In this document: positions 52,052-60,712 of the stretch, in pieces
Layout of the letters: each line of letters begins with the position of its first letter
Numbering within the stretch: position 1 is the first letter of the stretch
From: CAZEFK01 sp964511405
Lineage (GTDB): Bacteria; Pseudomonadota; Alphaproteobacteria; Elsterales; Elsteraceae
Assembly: GCA_964511405.1 (NCBI GenBank)
Contig: CAZEFK010000002.1
Coordinates: 16,881 to 80,880 of the forward strand
Direction of reading: 5' to 3'
Length of the DNA stretch: 64,000 nucleotides
Translations under genes and position numbers: made by a program
The notes under the pieces: model-generated
The model's input: only the letters and a program-made list of their open reading frames with translations
The model's database searches: none
What the model was told of the DNA's origin: nothing

Positions 52052-52894
52052 ATGCCGCAGCACATCGCCTGCCTGACCTTCGACTTCGACGCCGTGTCGC
52101 CCTTCATCGCCCGCGGCATGGCCACGCCGACGCCCCTGTCGCGCGGCGAGTTCGGTCCCGACGTGGCCGCACCCCGGATCCTCAAGCTGCTGGCTCGTTA
52201 CAACATCGAATCGACCTGGTTCGTGCCCGGGCACACCATCGAGAGTTTCCCGGGCGCGGCCGAAGCCGTGGTCGCCGGTGGCCACGAGGTCGCCCATCAT
52301 GGCTGGACCCATCGCGTGCCGGCTTCGCTCGGCCGCGAGGAGGAAGAAGCCGAGCTGGTGCGGGGCAACGATGCCATCCGCCGGCTGACCGGCAGCCCCG
52401 CGCGCGGCTATCGCTCGCCAGCCTGGGACCTGAGCCCGCACACCGTCGAGCTCCTGCTCAAGCACGGCTTCGCCTATGACAGCAGCCTGATGGGCAACGA
52501 CTACCAGCCCTACCGGGCGCGCCAGGGCGACCAGGCGCCCCTGGAGCAGCCCTTCGTGCGTGGATCCGAGACCCGGCTGTGGGAGATGCCCATCAGCTGG
52601 TCGCTCGACGATTTCCCTCACTTCGAGTACTGGCGCACCCCGACCACCGTGAACCCCGGCCTGCAGAGCGCCGGCGGCGTGCTGCGCAACTTCCTGGACG
52701 ACTTCCTGTACATGACCCGGACGACCGAGTGGGGCGTGCTGACCTACACCTTCCACCCGTTCGTGATCGGCCGTGGGCATCGGATGCTGATGCTGGAGCG
52801 GCTGATCCTGGGGCTGCTGGAGATGGGCGCCGTCTTCCGCCGCCTGGACCAGGTCGTCGCCGAGCTGCCGGCGCGCTATCCCGCTGCCAGCTGA
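52052..52894 (+). CDS. Polysaccharide deacetylase family protein
   Basis: Protein of 280 residues with the NodB homology fold. ACLTFDFDAVSPF holds the catalytic and first metal Asp; GHEVAHHGWTHRVPA holds the H-x3-H metal ligands. GYRSPAWDLSPHTVELLLKHGFAYDSSLMG is conserved in the PuuE/HpPgdA branch. No signal peptide, so an intracellular substrate (allantoin-like or a nucleotide-linked sugar) or a lumen-independent deacetylase is likely. GGAGGAG precedes the ATG. Confidence 0.84.
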   Translation: MPQHIACLTFDFDAVSPFIARGMATPTPLSRGEFGPDVAAPRILKLLARYNIESTWFVPGHTIESFPGAAEAVVAGGHEVAHHGWTHRVPASLGREEEEAELVRGNDAIRRLTGSPARGYRSPAWDLSPHTVELLLKHGFAYDSSLMGNDYQPYRARQGDQAPLEQPFVRGSETRLWEMPISWSLDDFPHFEYWRTPTTVNPGLQSAGGVLRNFLDDFLYMTRTTEWGVLTYTFHPFVIGRGHRMLMLERLILGLLEMGAVFRRLDQVVAELPARYPAAS

Positions 52895-53208
52895 AGGGCG
52901 CTGATCAGGGCCCAGCCCAGCAACGCCACGGCGCCGGCCACCACCGCGCCTGTTACGGCCGGCTGGAACAGGCCGGCATGGACCCGAGGGGTCAGCGCCG
53001 TCCGCGCGGGATCGCCCCCCGTCCATGCCGCCCGCGATACCACCCGGGTCCGGACCCGTCCGTGCTGGGTCCATTCGATCCGGGCATGCGCGACCTGACC
53101 GTCGGCCAGCAGCCAGCGCGCGCCGCGCAGGGCATCTCCCATGCTGCCGTAGCGCGCGAACACGATCCCGTCACTGGCGAGAACTGTGTATCCGCCGTCG
53201 TCTGCCAT
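52876..53208 (-). CDS. Hypothetical protein with C-terminal membrane helix
   Basis: Protein of 110 residues beginning MADDGGYTVLASDGIVFARY, with GGAGGGG before the ATG at 53208. The first 75 residues form an alternating beta/charged region (DGQVAHARIEWTQHGRVRTR). The last 25 are a membrane anchor (VTGAVVAGAVALLGWALISA). It resembles nothing I can name. It overlaps the deacetylase 3' end by 19 bases, convergent. Confidence 0.6.
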   Translation of the reverse strand: MADDGGYTVLASDGIVFARYGSMGDALRGARWLLADGQVAHARIEWTQHGRVRTRVVSRAAWTGGDPARTALTPRVHAGLFQPAVTGAVVAGAVALLGWALISALQLAAG

Positions 53209-53266
53209 CGATCCCCTCCGAATCGACGGCAGTGTCCAGCAGACAAATCGGACCAGCAAGCCCCGT

Positions 53267-54187
53267 TCAGGGGTGCGACCGGGCCGCGATCCGGCGGCAA
53301 TGGTCCAGCGCAGCACCGATCAGGTTGTCGCTGGCCTCGGGCGTGCGGAACCCCGAATGCGCCGACAAGGTGACGTTGGGCACGCGGGTCAGCGGGTGCT
53401 CGGGCGGCAGCGGCTCGATCGCATACACATCAAGCCCGGCATGGCGCAGGTGGCCCGACTCCAGCGCCGCGATCATCGCCGCCTCGTCGACCAGGGCGCC
53501 GCGCGCGGTGTTGACCAGGATGGCGCCCGGCCGCATGGCGGCAATCCGCTCGCGCGACAGGAACCCGCGGGTCTCGTCGGTCAGCAGCAGATGGACTGAC
53601 AGCACATGGCTGTCGGCCAGAAGCTGGTCGAGGCCGACGAAGGTCACGCCCGGATGGGACTTTGGCGTGTGGTTCCAAGCCAGCACGCGCATCCCGATGC
53701 CGGCGGCCAGCCGCGCCAGCTCGACGGCGATGCCGCCGAAGCCCAGCAGCCCGAGGGTCTTGCCGGTGAGCTGCAGGCCCTCGGTGCGCGCCCAGGTGCC
53801 GGCGCGCATGGCGCGGTCCATGCCGGCGACGCCGCGCGCCGCCGCCCACATCAGCCCGAACGCGCACTCGGCGACGGCCGTGTCGCCATAGCCCTTGATG
53901 ATGTGCACCGACACCCCGATGTCGGCCAGCTCCTCGGGGTTCATGTAGCTGCGCGGACCGGTGCCCAGGAACACGACATCGGTCAGCCCGGCAGAGCGGC
54001 GCGCGACATCGGTCGGCAAGTGGGTGTGGTCGATGATCGCCACGGGCGCGCCGTCCAGCGCCGCCGGGATCTCGTCGGACCGGAGGTCCGGACGGCGGTT
54101 GATCCGCACGGGCGGATCGCCCGGCCGGGCCAGCCGCTCGGCGATGCCGCCCAAGGCCTCCGTCGCGTCCACGAACACTGCCCGCAT
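53267..54187 (-). CDS. D-isomer specific 2-hydroxyacid dehydrogenase family protein
   Basis: NAD-dependent dehydrogenase of 306 residues. Catalytic Arg/Glu/His set: NTARGALVDEAAMIAALESG (Arg), AGLDVYAIEPLPPEHPL (Glu), VTLSAHSGFRTPEA (His). The nucleotide loop reads LGLLGFGGIAVELARLAAGIG, a good GxGxxx variant. Slightly short N-terminus. Substrates in the family include glyoxylate, hydroxypyruvate and phosphoglycerate. Upstream lies a 259-base stretch (54188-54446) without a gene or convincing signals. Confidence 0.86.
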   Translation of the reverse strand: MRAVFVDATEALGGIAERLARPGDPPVRINRRPDLRSDEIPAALDGAPVAIIDHTHLPTDVARRSAGLTDVVFLGTGPRSYMNPEELADIGVSVHIIKGYGDTAVAECAFGLMWAAARGVAGMDRAMRAGTWARTEGLQLTGKTLGLLGFGGIAVELARLAAGIGMRVLAWNHTPKSHPGVTFVGLDQLLADSHVLSVHLLLTDETRGFLSRERIAAMRPGAILVNTARGALVDEAAMIAALESGHLRHAGLDVYAIEPLPPEHPLTRVPNVTLSAHSGFRTPEASDNLIGAALDHCRRIAARSHP

Positions 54188-54446
54188 CGCTGCCCTCTCC
54201 CGTCTTCTGGCCCCATCACCCGGCCTGGGCCATGATCTCGGAGTCCGGCCAGGCTGTGAAGCGGCAAGGCGGAACGTGCCTTGCCGTGAAGGCGCGCCGC
54301 ATTACGATCGGTCGACGCAACGGCGGGCGGACGCTCGACTTGGCAGGCCGGGATGAACAGCTTCACAGCCTCTCGATGGTTCTCCGCGAGTTGACCGCGC
54401 TCAGCGTCCTGCACAGCCAGGCCATGAAATAGAGACTGAACGCCCG

Positions 54447-54902
54447 ATGCCGGTCTCGACCCTTCTTGTTGCCGCCACAACCGCCTTGGCGCTCATTGGC
54501 CTTGGTGGCGGCCTCTACGAAACCGCGGTGGTCGATCCGGCATGGCCGGCACGGCCCGACATCGTCCAGCCCCAGCGCGGGGGCCTGTCGCGGAAGCGAT
54601 TCTGGGCCCCCGCGCACGTCGCCCTGGAGTTCGGCTTGGCCGCATCGCTCGTCGCCGCATGGTCGCACGAAACAGTGCGCGCCTGGCTGATCGTCGCGCT
54701 CTGCGCCCATGCCGTCATGCGGCTCTGGTCGTTCCTGGATTTCATCCCGAAGGCCATCGCCGTCGAGCGGGCCGCGCCCGACTCGGTCACCCGGGCGTCC
54801 GCGCTGGCCTGGACGCGCCGAAGCCGCCTGCGCTTGCCGCTCGACCTCGTGACCTGCGGCGCGCTGCTGGCGGCCCTCGTCCAGGCCGCACAGGTACCCT
54901 GA
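54447..54902 (+). CDS. Small integral membrane protein
   Basis: Protein of 151 residues with about four hydrophobic segments (LLVAATTALALIGLGGGLYE, VALEFGLAASLVAAW, LIVALCAHAVMRLW, LVTCGALLAALVQAA). A loop RRSRLRLPLDL sits on the cytoplasmic side before the last one. No family recognised. The ATG at 54447 lacks a strong ribosome binding site. It converges with mtgA. Confidence 0.6.
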   Translation: MPVSTLLVAATTALALIGLGGGLYETAVVDPAWPARPDIVQPQRGGLSRKRFWAPAHVALEFGLAASLVAAWSHETVRAWLIVALCAHAVMRLWSFLDFIPKAIAVERAAPDSVTRASALAWTRRSRLRLPLDLVTCGALLAALVQAAQVP

Positions 54903-54925
54903 CGGGTCCGGGACCGCGGCGCCGG

Positions 54926-55666
54926 TCAGTTCGGCCGCAGTTCGCCCAGGCACGCGACCTCGGCCGGCGCCGCCAGGGCCCGCTCCCAGATCAGCATGGC
55001 GCGGTGCTGCACATAGGGGCCCGGGCGGGCCGCCGACCAATGCCGCGGGCTGGGCAGCACCACCGCCAGCGCCGCCGCCTGGGCGGGGCTCAGGCGCGCT
55101 GCCGGGACGCCGAAATCGTGCTGGGCCGCCGCCTCCGCGCCATAGATGCCGGCGCCCCATTCGGCGATGTTGAGATAGACCTCGGCGATCCGGCGCTTTG
55201 GCCACAGGGCCTCCAGCAGCACCGTCAGGTACGCCTCGACGCCCTTGCGCAGCCAGCTCTGGCCCGGCCACAGGAACAGGTTCTTGGCGGTCTGCTGCGA
55301 CAGCGTGCTGGCGCCGCGCAGCCGGCCGCCGGCCTCGGCGGTCTCGACCGCCTCGCGGATCGCGCCCCAGTCGAAGCCGTGATGGACGCAGAAATGCCCG
55401 TCCTCCGACGCGACCACGGCGCGCGGCAGCGCCGGCGCGATGCGGTCGAGCGGCGTCCAGCGATAGTCGATACCGATCCCGTCCAGCCGCCGCAGCAGCA
55501 TCAGCGGCGTCCCCAGCGGCGGCAGGAAGCGATAGGCCAGCAGCATCGGCACCGGGAGCAGCAGCAGCCCGGCGAGGATCGCGACAGCCGCCCGCACTCG
55601 GCGGCGCAGGCGCGACGGCGGTGCCGGCGGCGCCTCGACCGGCCTGTCTTCGATGTCGTCGACCAT
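54926..55666 (-). CDS. mtgA: Monofunctional peptidoglycan glycosyltransferase
   Basis: Inner-membrane enzyme of 246 residues that polymerises lipid II into glycan strands without a transpeptidase domain. One N-terminal helix (about 24-48, VRAAVAILAGLLLLPVPMLL). GT51 motifs: VVASEDGHFCVHHGFDW with the catalytic Glu, RGASTLSQQTAKNLFLW, RKGVEAYLTVLLEALWPKRRIAEVYLN. The ATG at 55666 has GGGAG upstream; an ATG at 55678 adds four residues. Length is normal. Confidence 0.92.
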   Translation of the reverse strand: MVDDIEDRPVEAPPAPPSRLRRRVRAAVAILAGLLLLPVPMLLAYRFLPPLGTPLMLLRRLDGIGIDYRWTPLDRIAPALPRAVVASEDGHFCVHHGFDWGAIREAVETAEAGGRLRGASTLSQQTAKNLFLWPGQSWLRKGVEAYLTVLLEALWPKRRIAEVYLNIAEWGAGIYGAEAAAQHDFGVPAARLSPAQAAALAVVLPSPRHWSAARPGPYVQHRAMLIWERALAAPAEVACLGELRPN

Positions 55667-55707
55667 GCCCGCTCCCATCAGGGGTCCGCGATCAAGCCGG
55701 CCGGATG

Positions 55708-55722
55708 TGGCACAATTTTGGT
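55708..55722 (+). promoter_or_regulatory. Sigma-54-like -24/-12 element before the amidase gene
   Basis: TGGCAC, four bases, TTGG, T: fourteen of fifteen positions match the consensus TGGCACRNNNTTGCW, the exception being G for C in the -12 GC. It lies 77 bases before the amidase ATG. Nitrogen control would suit an amidase and glutamyltransferase pair, but the mismatch is at a key base. Confidence 0.35.
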
Positions 55723-55798
55723 CGGCCTCGCGAAAACGCCTGACCCCGCCCGTCCGCCTGCGCTAAGTCATCCTTCTGTCCAAATGGGGACTTGCCCG

Positions 55799-57133
55799 AT
55801 GACGCTCGCCGCCCTGGCTGCCGACCTCGCCGCCGGCCGTACCACCGCCGCCGCCCTCGCCGAGCAGGCGCTTGATGCGATCGCCGACCCCGCCGGCGAA
55901 GGGGCGCGCACCTTCGTCTCGGTCCAGGCCGACGCCGCGCGCGCCGCCGCCGCGGCCAGCGACCGTCTGCGCGCGTCGGGCATGGTGCCGTCGCCGCTGG
56001 CCGGCATCCCGATTTCGGTCAAGGACCTGTTCGACATCGCCGGCCTGCCGACCACGGCAGGGTCGGTGGCGCTGGCCGATGCGCCGCCGGCGGCGGCCGA
56101 CGCCCCGGTCGTCGCCCGACTGCGCGCATCAGGCGCCGTGATCCCCGGCCGCACCAACATGACCGAATTCGCCTTCTCGGGCATCGGCCTCAACCCCCAT
56201 TACGGCACGCCGCGCAATCCGTGGGACCGCGCGACCGGGCGCATCCCGGGCGGGTCGTCGTCGGGGGCGGCGGTTTCGGTCACCGACGGCATGGCCGCCG
56301 CCGGGATCGGCACCGACACCGGCGGGTCGGTGCGGATTCCGGCGGCGCTGTGCGGCCTGACCGGGTTCAAGCCGACGGCGCGGCGGGTGCCGCGCGACGG
56401 CGTGGTGCCGCTGTCGGCCAGCCTCGATTCGATCGGGCCGCTGGCGCCCAGCGTCGCCTGCTGCGCCCTGCTTGATGCGGTGATCGCGGGTGAGCCGCCG
56501 CGGCCGCTGCGCCCGCCGGTTCTCGCCGGCCTGCGCCTGGCGGTGCCGCAGACGGTCGTGCTCGACGACATGGACGCGGCCGTGGCGGCCGCCTTCGCGC
56601 GCGCGCTGGACCGCCTGTCGGCGGCCGGGGTCCTGATCCTGGAGCGGCGGATGCCGGTGTTCGCCGAGGTCCTGCAGGCAACCGGCCGCGGCGGGCTGGT
56701 CGCCGCCGAGGCCTATGCCTGGCACCGCAGCCTGCTGGCCCGCGCCGCCGACCGCTACGACCCCTGGGTGCTGACGCGGATCCGCCGTGCCGAGCAGCAG
56801 AGCGCCGCCGACTATGTCGACGTCCTGAATGCCCGCACCAGCCTGATCGCTCAGGCCGACCAAGCCACCCGCGAGGTCGACGCCGTCGTCATGCCGACCG
56901 TGCCGACGGTGGCGCCGACCATTGCCGCCTGTTCCGACGCCGACGGCTTCACCCGCCACAATTTGCTGATGCTGCGCAACACGTCGCTCGGCAATTTCCT
57001 GGACCGCTGCGCCATCTCGCTGCCCTGCCACCGCCCGGGCGAGGCGCCGGTCGGGCTGATGCTGATGGGCGAAACCGGCGCCGATCACGCGCTGCTGGAC
57101 CTCGCCGCCGCCGTCGAAGCCGTGCTCGCCTGA
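55799..57133 (+). CDS. Amidase (amidase-signature family)
   Basis: Hydrolase of 444 residues. Catalytic triad by motif: Lys75 (PISVKDLFD), the cis-Ser within GRIPGGSSSGAAVSV (about 153-155), and Ser177 (GTDTGGSVRIP). It cleaves amides to acid and ammonia. The C-terminus with RNTSLGNFLDRCAISLPCH is typical of the aliphatic-amide branch related to AtzE and GatA. The ATG at 55799 has GGGGA upstream; an ATG at 55784 is in frame. It is followed after 18 bases by a gamma-glutamyltransferase gene, suggesting a nitrogen-scavenging pair. Confidence 0.88.
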   Translation: MTLAALAADLAAGRTTAAALAEQALDAIADPAGEGARTFVSVQADAARAAAAASDRLRASGMVPSPLAGIPISVKDLFDIAGLPTTAGSVALADAPPAAADAPVVARLRASGAVIPGRTNMTEFAFSGIGLNPHYGTPRNPWDRATGRIPGGSSSGAAVSVTDGMAAAGIGTDTGGSVRIPAALCGLTGFKPTARRVPRDGVVPLSASLDSIGPLAPSVACCALLDAVIAGEPPRPLRPPVLAGLRLAVPQTVVLDDMDAAVAAAFARALDRLSAAGVLILERRMPVFAEVLQATGRGGLVAAEAYAWHRSLLARAADRYDPWVLTRIRRAEQQSAADYVDVLNARTSLIAQADQATREVDAVVMPTVPTVAPTIAACSDADGFTRHNLLMLRNTSLGNFLDRCAISLPCHRPGEAPVGLMLMGETGADHALLDLAAAVEAVLA

Positions 57134-57151
57134 GCCTGAGGAGGTCCGATC

Positions 57152-58762
57152 ATGGCGGCTGTCCAGGCCTATCGACCGCTGATCATGGGCCGTCGCGGCG
57201 CCGTGGCGGCCAACCATCCGCTGGCGGCCCAGGCCGGGCTGATGACCCTGCGCGCCGGCGGCAGCGCCGTCGACGCCGCCGTGTCGGTGGCGCTGGCCCT
57301 GGCCGTGGTCGAGCCGCACATGTCGGGCCTGGGCGGCGACGCCTTCTATCACGTGTGGGACGCCGCTTCCGGCCGCGCCGTGGTGTTCAACGGCACCGGC
57401 CCGGCGCCCGACGCGGCGACGCCCGAGCGCTATGCCGCCGGCATCCCGCCGACCGGACCGCTCAGCGTCTCGGTGCCGGGCATGGTCGGCGCGCTCGGGG
57501 ACATGCATGCCGCCCATGGCCGCCTGCCCTGGGCGGCCCTGTTCGACGCCGCCATCCATTACGCCGCCGAGGGCTTCGGCGCGACCCACGCCTATCGCCA
57601 CTTCGCCGGCATGGTCGCCCCGGCCCTGGCCGCCGACCCGCATGCTCGCGCCACGCTGCTCCATGACGGGCAGGTCCCGCGCCTGGCTGCGCCGGTGCGC
57701 CAGCCGGTCCTGGCGCGCACCCTGCAGGAGCTTGCCACCGAGGGCGCCGACGCGTTCTATCGGGGCGACCTGGGCCAACGCCTGGCCGCGGACCTGGGCG
57801 CCCTGGGCGCCCTGATCACGGCCGACGACCTGGCCGCCTACCGGCCGGAGCGCCAGACACCGATCGAGGTCGGCTATCGCGGCCACGTGGTGCGCCAGGC
57901 GCCGCCCAACTCGACCGGCTGGGTGGTGCTGCAGCAGCTCAAGCTGGCCGAGCAGTTCGATCTGGGCGCGCTGGAGCCCGGCTCGCCCGACCTGATCCAC
58001 CTGCTGGTCGAGATCAAGAAGCTGGCGTTCCTGGACCGCGAGCGCTACGGCGCCGATCCGCGCTTCGCCGAGACGCCGCTCGACCACCTGCTGTCCGATG
58101 CCTATGCCGCCGAGCAAGCCCAGCGCATCGATCGCCGGCGGGCGATCGCGCGCGCCGGCGGTCCGGAGAGCGGCGGCGACACCACCTATTTTGCGGTGGT
58201 CGACGGCGCCGGCAATGCCGTGTCGGCGATCCAGAGCCTGAACAACGGCTTCGGGGCCGCGACCGTGTCAGGCTCGACCGGGATCCTGCTCAACAACCGC
58301 ATGGCCTACTGGCACCTGGAGCCGGGCCACCCCAACCGCCTGGCGCCGGGCAAGCGGGTCCGCCATACCATGAACCCGCCGATGGTGTTCAAGGACGGGG
58401 CGCTGTGGGCGGTGTTCGGCACGCCGGGCGCCGATTTCCAGGTGCAAGTGAACCTGCAGGTCGCCACGGCCATGATCGATTTCGGCCTGGACCCGCAGGC
58501 CGCCGTCGAGGCGCCGCGCTGGGCGAGCGTCGAGCGGGGCCAAGCCGCCAACCATCCGCACACCGGCGAGCCCGGCCTGAGCCTGGAATCGCGCTTCGGC
58601 GAGGCGGTGATCCAGGACTTGGCCGCGCGCGGCCACCCTGTCGTTCGCCTCGGCCCCCTGGACGGCCCCTGCAGCGTCGAGGTCATCCGGTCGGAGCCGG
58701 CGACCGGCATGCTGATCGCCGGCTCCGATCCGCGCCGGGACGGCTGGGCCCTCGCTTACTGA
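57152..58762 (+). CDS. Gamma-glutamyltransferase family protein
   Basis: Ntn-hydrolase of 536 residues. The precursor should cleave itself before Thr344 (GGDTTYFAVVDGAGNAVS), the nucleophile. Flanking motifs: MSGLGGDAFYHVWD early, LNNGFGAATVSGSTGILLNNRM, and GTPGADFQVQVNL. No signal peptide, so it is probably cytoplasmic, unlike the periplasmic E. coli GGT. GAGGAGG precedes the ATG. It may hydrolyse gamma-glutamyl compounds, or a related acylated amino acid, alongside the amidase. Confidence 0.88.
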   Translation: MAAVQAYRPLIMGRRGAVAANHPLAAQAGLMTLRAGGSAVDAAVSVALALAVVEPHMSGLGGDAFYHVWDAASGRAVVFNGTGPAPDAATPERYAAGIPPTGPLSVSVPGMVGALGDMHAAHGRLPWAALFDAAIHYAAEGFGATHAYRHFAGMVAPALAADPHARATLLHDGQVPRLAAPVRQPVLARTLQELATEGADAFYRGDLGQRLAADLGALGALITADDLAAYRPERQTPIEVGYRGHVVRQAPPNSTGWVVLQQLKLAEQFDLGALEPGSPDLIHLLVEIKKLAFLDRERYGADPRFAETPLDHLLSDAYAAEQAQRIDRRRAIARAGGPESGGDTTYFAVVDGAGNAVSAIQSLNNGFGAATVSGSTGILLNNRMAYWHLEPGHPNRLAPGKRVRHTMNPPMVFKDGALWAVFGTPGADFQVQVNLQVATAMIDFGLDPQAAVEAPRWASVERGQAANHPHTGEPGLSLESRFGEAVIQDLAARGHPVVRLGPLDGPCSVEVIRSEPATGMLIAGSDPRRDGWALAY

Positions 58763-58780
58763 GGGTCCAGCGCCTCCCGG

Positions 58781-59149
58781 TCAGTCCATCTCGGCCGAGG
58801 TGGTGTTCGAGCCCTTGTCGTACTTCAGCTTGATCGTGTTGACGGTGCAGACGTCGATGCCGGTCCAGACGTCGTCGGCGCTGCCGTCGGCCCACACGAC
58901 CTTCAGGTCCCACTTGCAGGACTTGCCGTCGCTCTTGCCGAAGGTGATCCGGACCGACTGGCCGTTCGCCAGCGGACTGTCGATCTCGCTGGGATAGCCC
59001 CAGGTCGTCGAGGCCGTGGTGTCCATGTAGATGGCTTTGATGTCGTAGCCGGTAGCGTTGATCAGGTCGAAATCGCGGTTGTCGGCGAAGGACGGCGACG
59101 ACATCAGCAGGCTGGCCGCGGCCAGCGCGGGAATGGCGAACTTATTCAC
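58781..59149 (-). CDS. Small secreted protein of a proteobacterial Cys-containing family
   Basis: Protein of 122 residues with a signal peptide (IPALAAASLLMSSPSFA, cleaved at SFAD). The mature part runs RDFDLINATGYDIKAIYMDT, then GKSCKWDLKVVWADGSADDV and GIDVCTVNTIKLKYD, a compact beta fold with a probable disulfide. The family is common in alphaproteobacteria and has no known function. I choose the GTG at 59149, since GGAGGG lies upstream and it gives the right leader length. Confidence 0.75.
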   Translation of the reverse strand: MNKFAIPALAAASLLMSSPSFADNRDFDLINATGYDIKAIYMDTTASTTWGYPSEIDSPLANGQSVRITFGKSDGKSCKWDLKVVWADGSADDVWTGIDVCTVNTIKLKYDKGSNTTSAEMD

Positions 59150-59247
59150 GAGAGCCCTCCGAGGATGGATCGCGAGAGGCTTGAACCGCCCCTTCAGGAG
59201 GCCAGGCTGAGCCATCGGAGCGCCGCGGTCAAATTAATTGATGTCGG

Positions 59248-59928
59248 TCAATATTCAGCACCCACCCGGGCCTGCGCGGGCCAGAACCGCTCCAGCCCGG
59301 CGGCCCCGGCCTCGGTCAAGCGGTAGACACCGCGCTCGACCCGCTCGAACCAGCCATAGACGTCATCCCGCAGGATCCGGGCGGCATTGGGCATGCCAGC
59401 GGCGCGCAGGGCCGCCGGGCGGGTCGGGCCGGTCTCGGCCAGGTGGCGGGCGCAGGCCAGCGCCTCCTGGCGATAGGCGGTCATGCGCGCGCCCGCCGGG
59501 CTGCCGCCCGGGTGGGGATCGCCGCTGCGTCGGGCATGTTCGCCCAGCAGGCGGCGACGGCGCTTGGCGTTCTGGCGCGGCCGGTAGGGCAGCGGGTCGA
59601 CCACGGCCTCGACCGGCCGCGGCCCGTCGACCGATACGGCCAGCAAACCCAGGCCCAGGCGCCGGCACAGCCGCCGCACCTGCGGGTCGTCGGGCGAGCG
59701 CGCGCCGCGCACCCGCGGCACGGCGAGATAGACAGCGTCGGTCAGGGCCAGCCGGTCGACACCTTGCAGCACCAGTTCCAGGCTGAAGCGCTGCTTGAGC
59801 TCGACGATCACCGGCGGCTCGTCGCCGCGCACGGCGACGACGTCGCAGCCCGTGATCTCGCCTTTGACGGCATAGCCCTGGGCTTCGAGATAGGCCTTAA
59901 CCGGCAGGTACAGGTCGGTCTCGCGCAT
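59248..59928 (-). CDS. DUF2161 family PD-(D/E)XK-type protein
   Basis: Protein of 226 residues. The N-terminus METD-like (MRETDLYLPVKAYLEAQGYAV) is followed by ITGCDVVAVRGDEPPVIVELKQRFSLELVLQ, with D...ExK in nuclease-like arrangement. The C-terminal part has basic RPRQNAKRRRRLLGEHARRSGD and a wHTH-like end (GVYRLTEAGAAGL). DUF2161 is a predicted PD-(D/E)XK phosphodiesterase, so nucleic-acid cutting is inferred, not shown. Confidence 0.8.
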   Translation of the reverse strand: MRETDLYLPVKAYLEAQGYAVKGEITGCDVVAVRGDEPPVIVELKQRFSLELVLQGVDRLALTDAVYLAVPRVRGARSPDDPQVRRLCRRLGLGLLAVSVDGPRPVEAVVDPLPYRPRQNAKRRRRLLGEHARRSGDPHPGGSPAGARMTAYRQEALACARHLAETGPTRPAALRAAGMPNAARILRDDVYGWFERVERGVYRLTEAGAAGLERFWPAQARVGAEY

Positions 59929-59958
59929 GGCCCGATTCGCGAGCCGGAATGCCCCGGC

Positions 59959-59999
59959 GATCAGCCCCGCCGCCGAGATCAGCGGCGGCGGGGTTGATC
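59959..59999 (-). terminator. Long GC-rich hairpin after the CHAP gene
   Basis: GATCA, one base, CCCCGCCGCC, nine-base loop, GGCGGCGGGG, one base, TGATC: fifteen paired positions directly after the CHAP stop. No T-run follows. Confidence 0.6.
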
Positions 60000-60000
60000 G

Positions 60001-60600
60001 TCAGCGGACGCGATGGGCGATGCGGTGGACCAGGCGGTTGCCGCGGCCGCGGGCGACCGCCGTGCGGCGCCGCTTGGTGTAGGCCACCTTGGTGACGCGC
60101 TCGGCGACCGCCGGCGTGAAGCCGCCGCCCAGCGGATGGATGAACCCGGCCACCGGATAATCGGTCACGCCCATCGAGCCGGTCTGCGGGTAGGACACGC
60201 GCACCTGGCTCCAGTCATTGGCCGGCGAGGTGTCGACCACCAGCTGCGACAGCGCCACCCGACCCTTGTGCCGGCGGTCCGAGGCCCAATTGGCATGATC
60301 GACCAGCACCGAGCGGTCGTCGAGCAGCCGGCGCACCAGGGCGACATGGCCGGACGGCATATGGCGGGTCGGCTCGAACACCATGACCGCGCCGGGTGCT
60401 GGCTGGTTGTCGCGGGGATAGACGCCCGCGGCATTATCCCACCAGTCCCCGGCATTGCCGCTGACATGGACCGCCGATGCTCGCTGCACGAACTGAACGC
60501 ACTGTTCGGCAGCCGCCGGTTGCGCGAAGGCCAATAGCCCCACGATTCCGACCGCTGCCAGGACGACTCGCGATCGGAGGGAAGTTTTTTCGTTTGTCAA
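60001..60600 (-). CDS. CHAP domain hydrolase, secreted
   Basis: Protein of 199 residues with a signal peptide (VVLAAVGIVGLLAFAQPAAA). CHAP motifs: catalytic Cys in EQCVQFVQRAS at the start of the domain, GDWWDNAAGVYPRDNQPAPGAVMVF, and His in SGHVALVRRL, with DHANW downstream. The domain cleaves peptidoglycan peptides or related amides. I take the TTG at 60600, since GAGG is spaced seven bases from it; TTG at 60606 would be too close. C-terminus is basic (RRRTAVARGRGNR). AT-rich upstream DNA holds a CAGTGCACTG palindrome at 60649-60658. Confidence 0.8.
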   Translation of the reverse strand: MTNEKTSLRSRVVLAAVGIVGLLAFAQPAAAEQCVQFVQRASAVHVSGNAGDWWDNAAGVYPRDNQPAPGAVMVFEPTRHMPSGHVALVRRLLDDRSVLVDHANWASDRRHKGRVALSQLVVDTSPANDWSQVRVSYPQTGSMGVTDYPVAGFIHPLGGGFTPAVAERVTKVAYTKRRRTAVARGRGNRLVHRIAHRVR

Positions 60601-60712
60601 GACCAATCCTCTGATCTCCCCCGCATACCGACCCTGCGGGAAATAGCACAGTGCACTGCGTTATGGACAGCCTTTTTGACGCCTGTCACACGAATGTTGT
60701 GTTAAAAATTAC

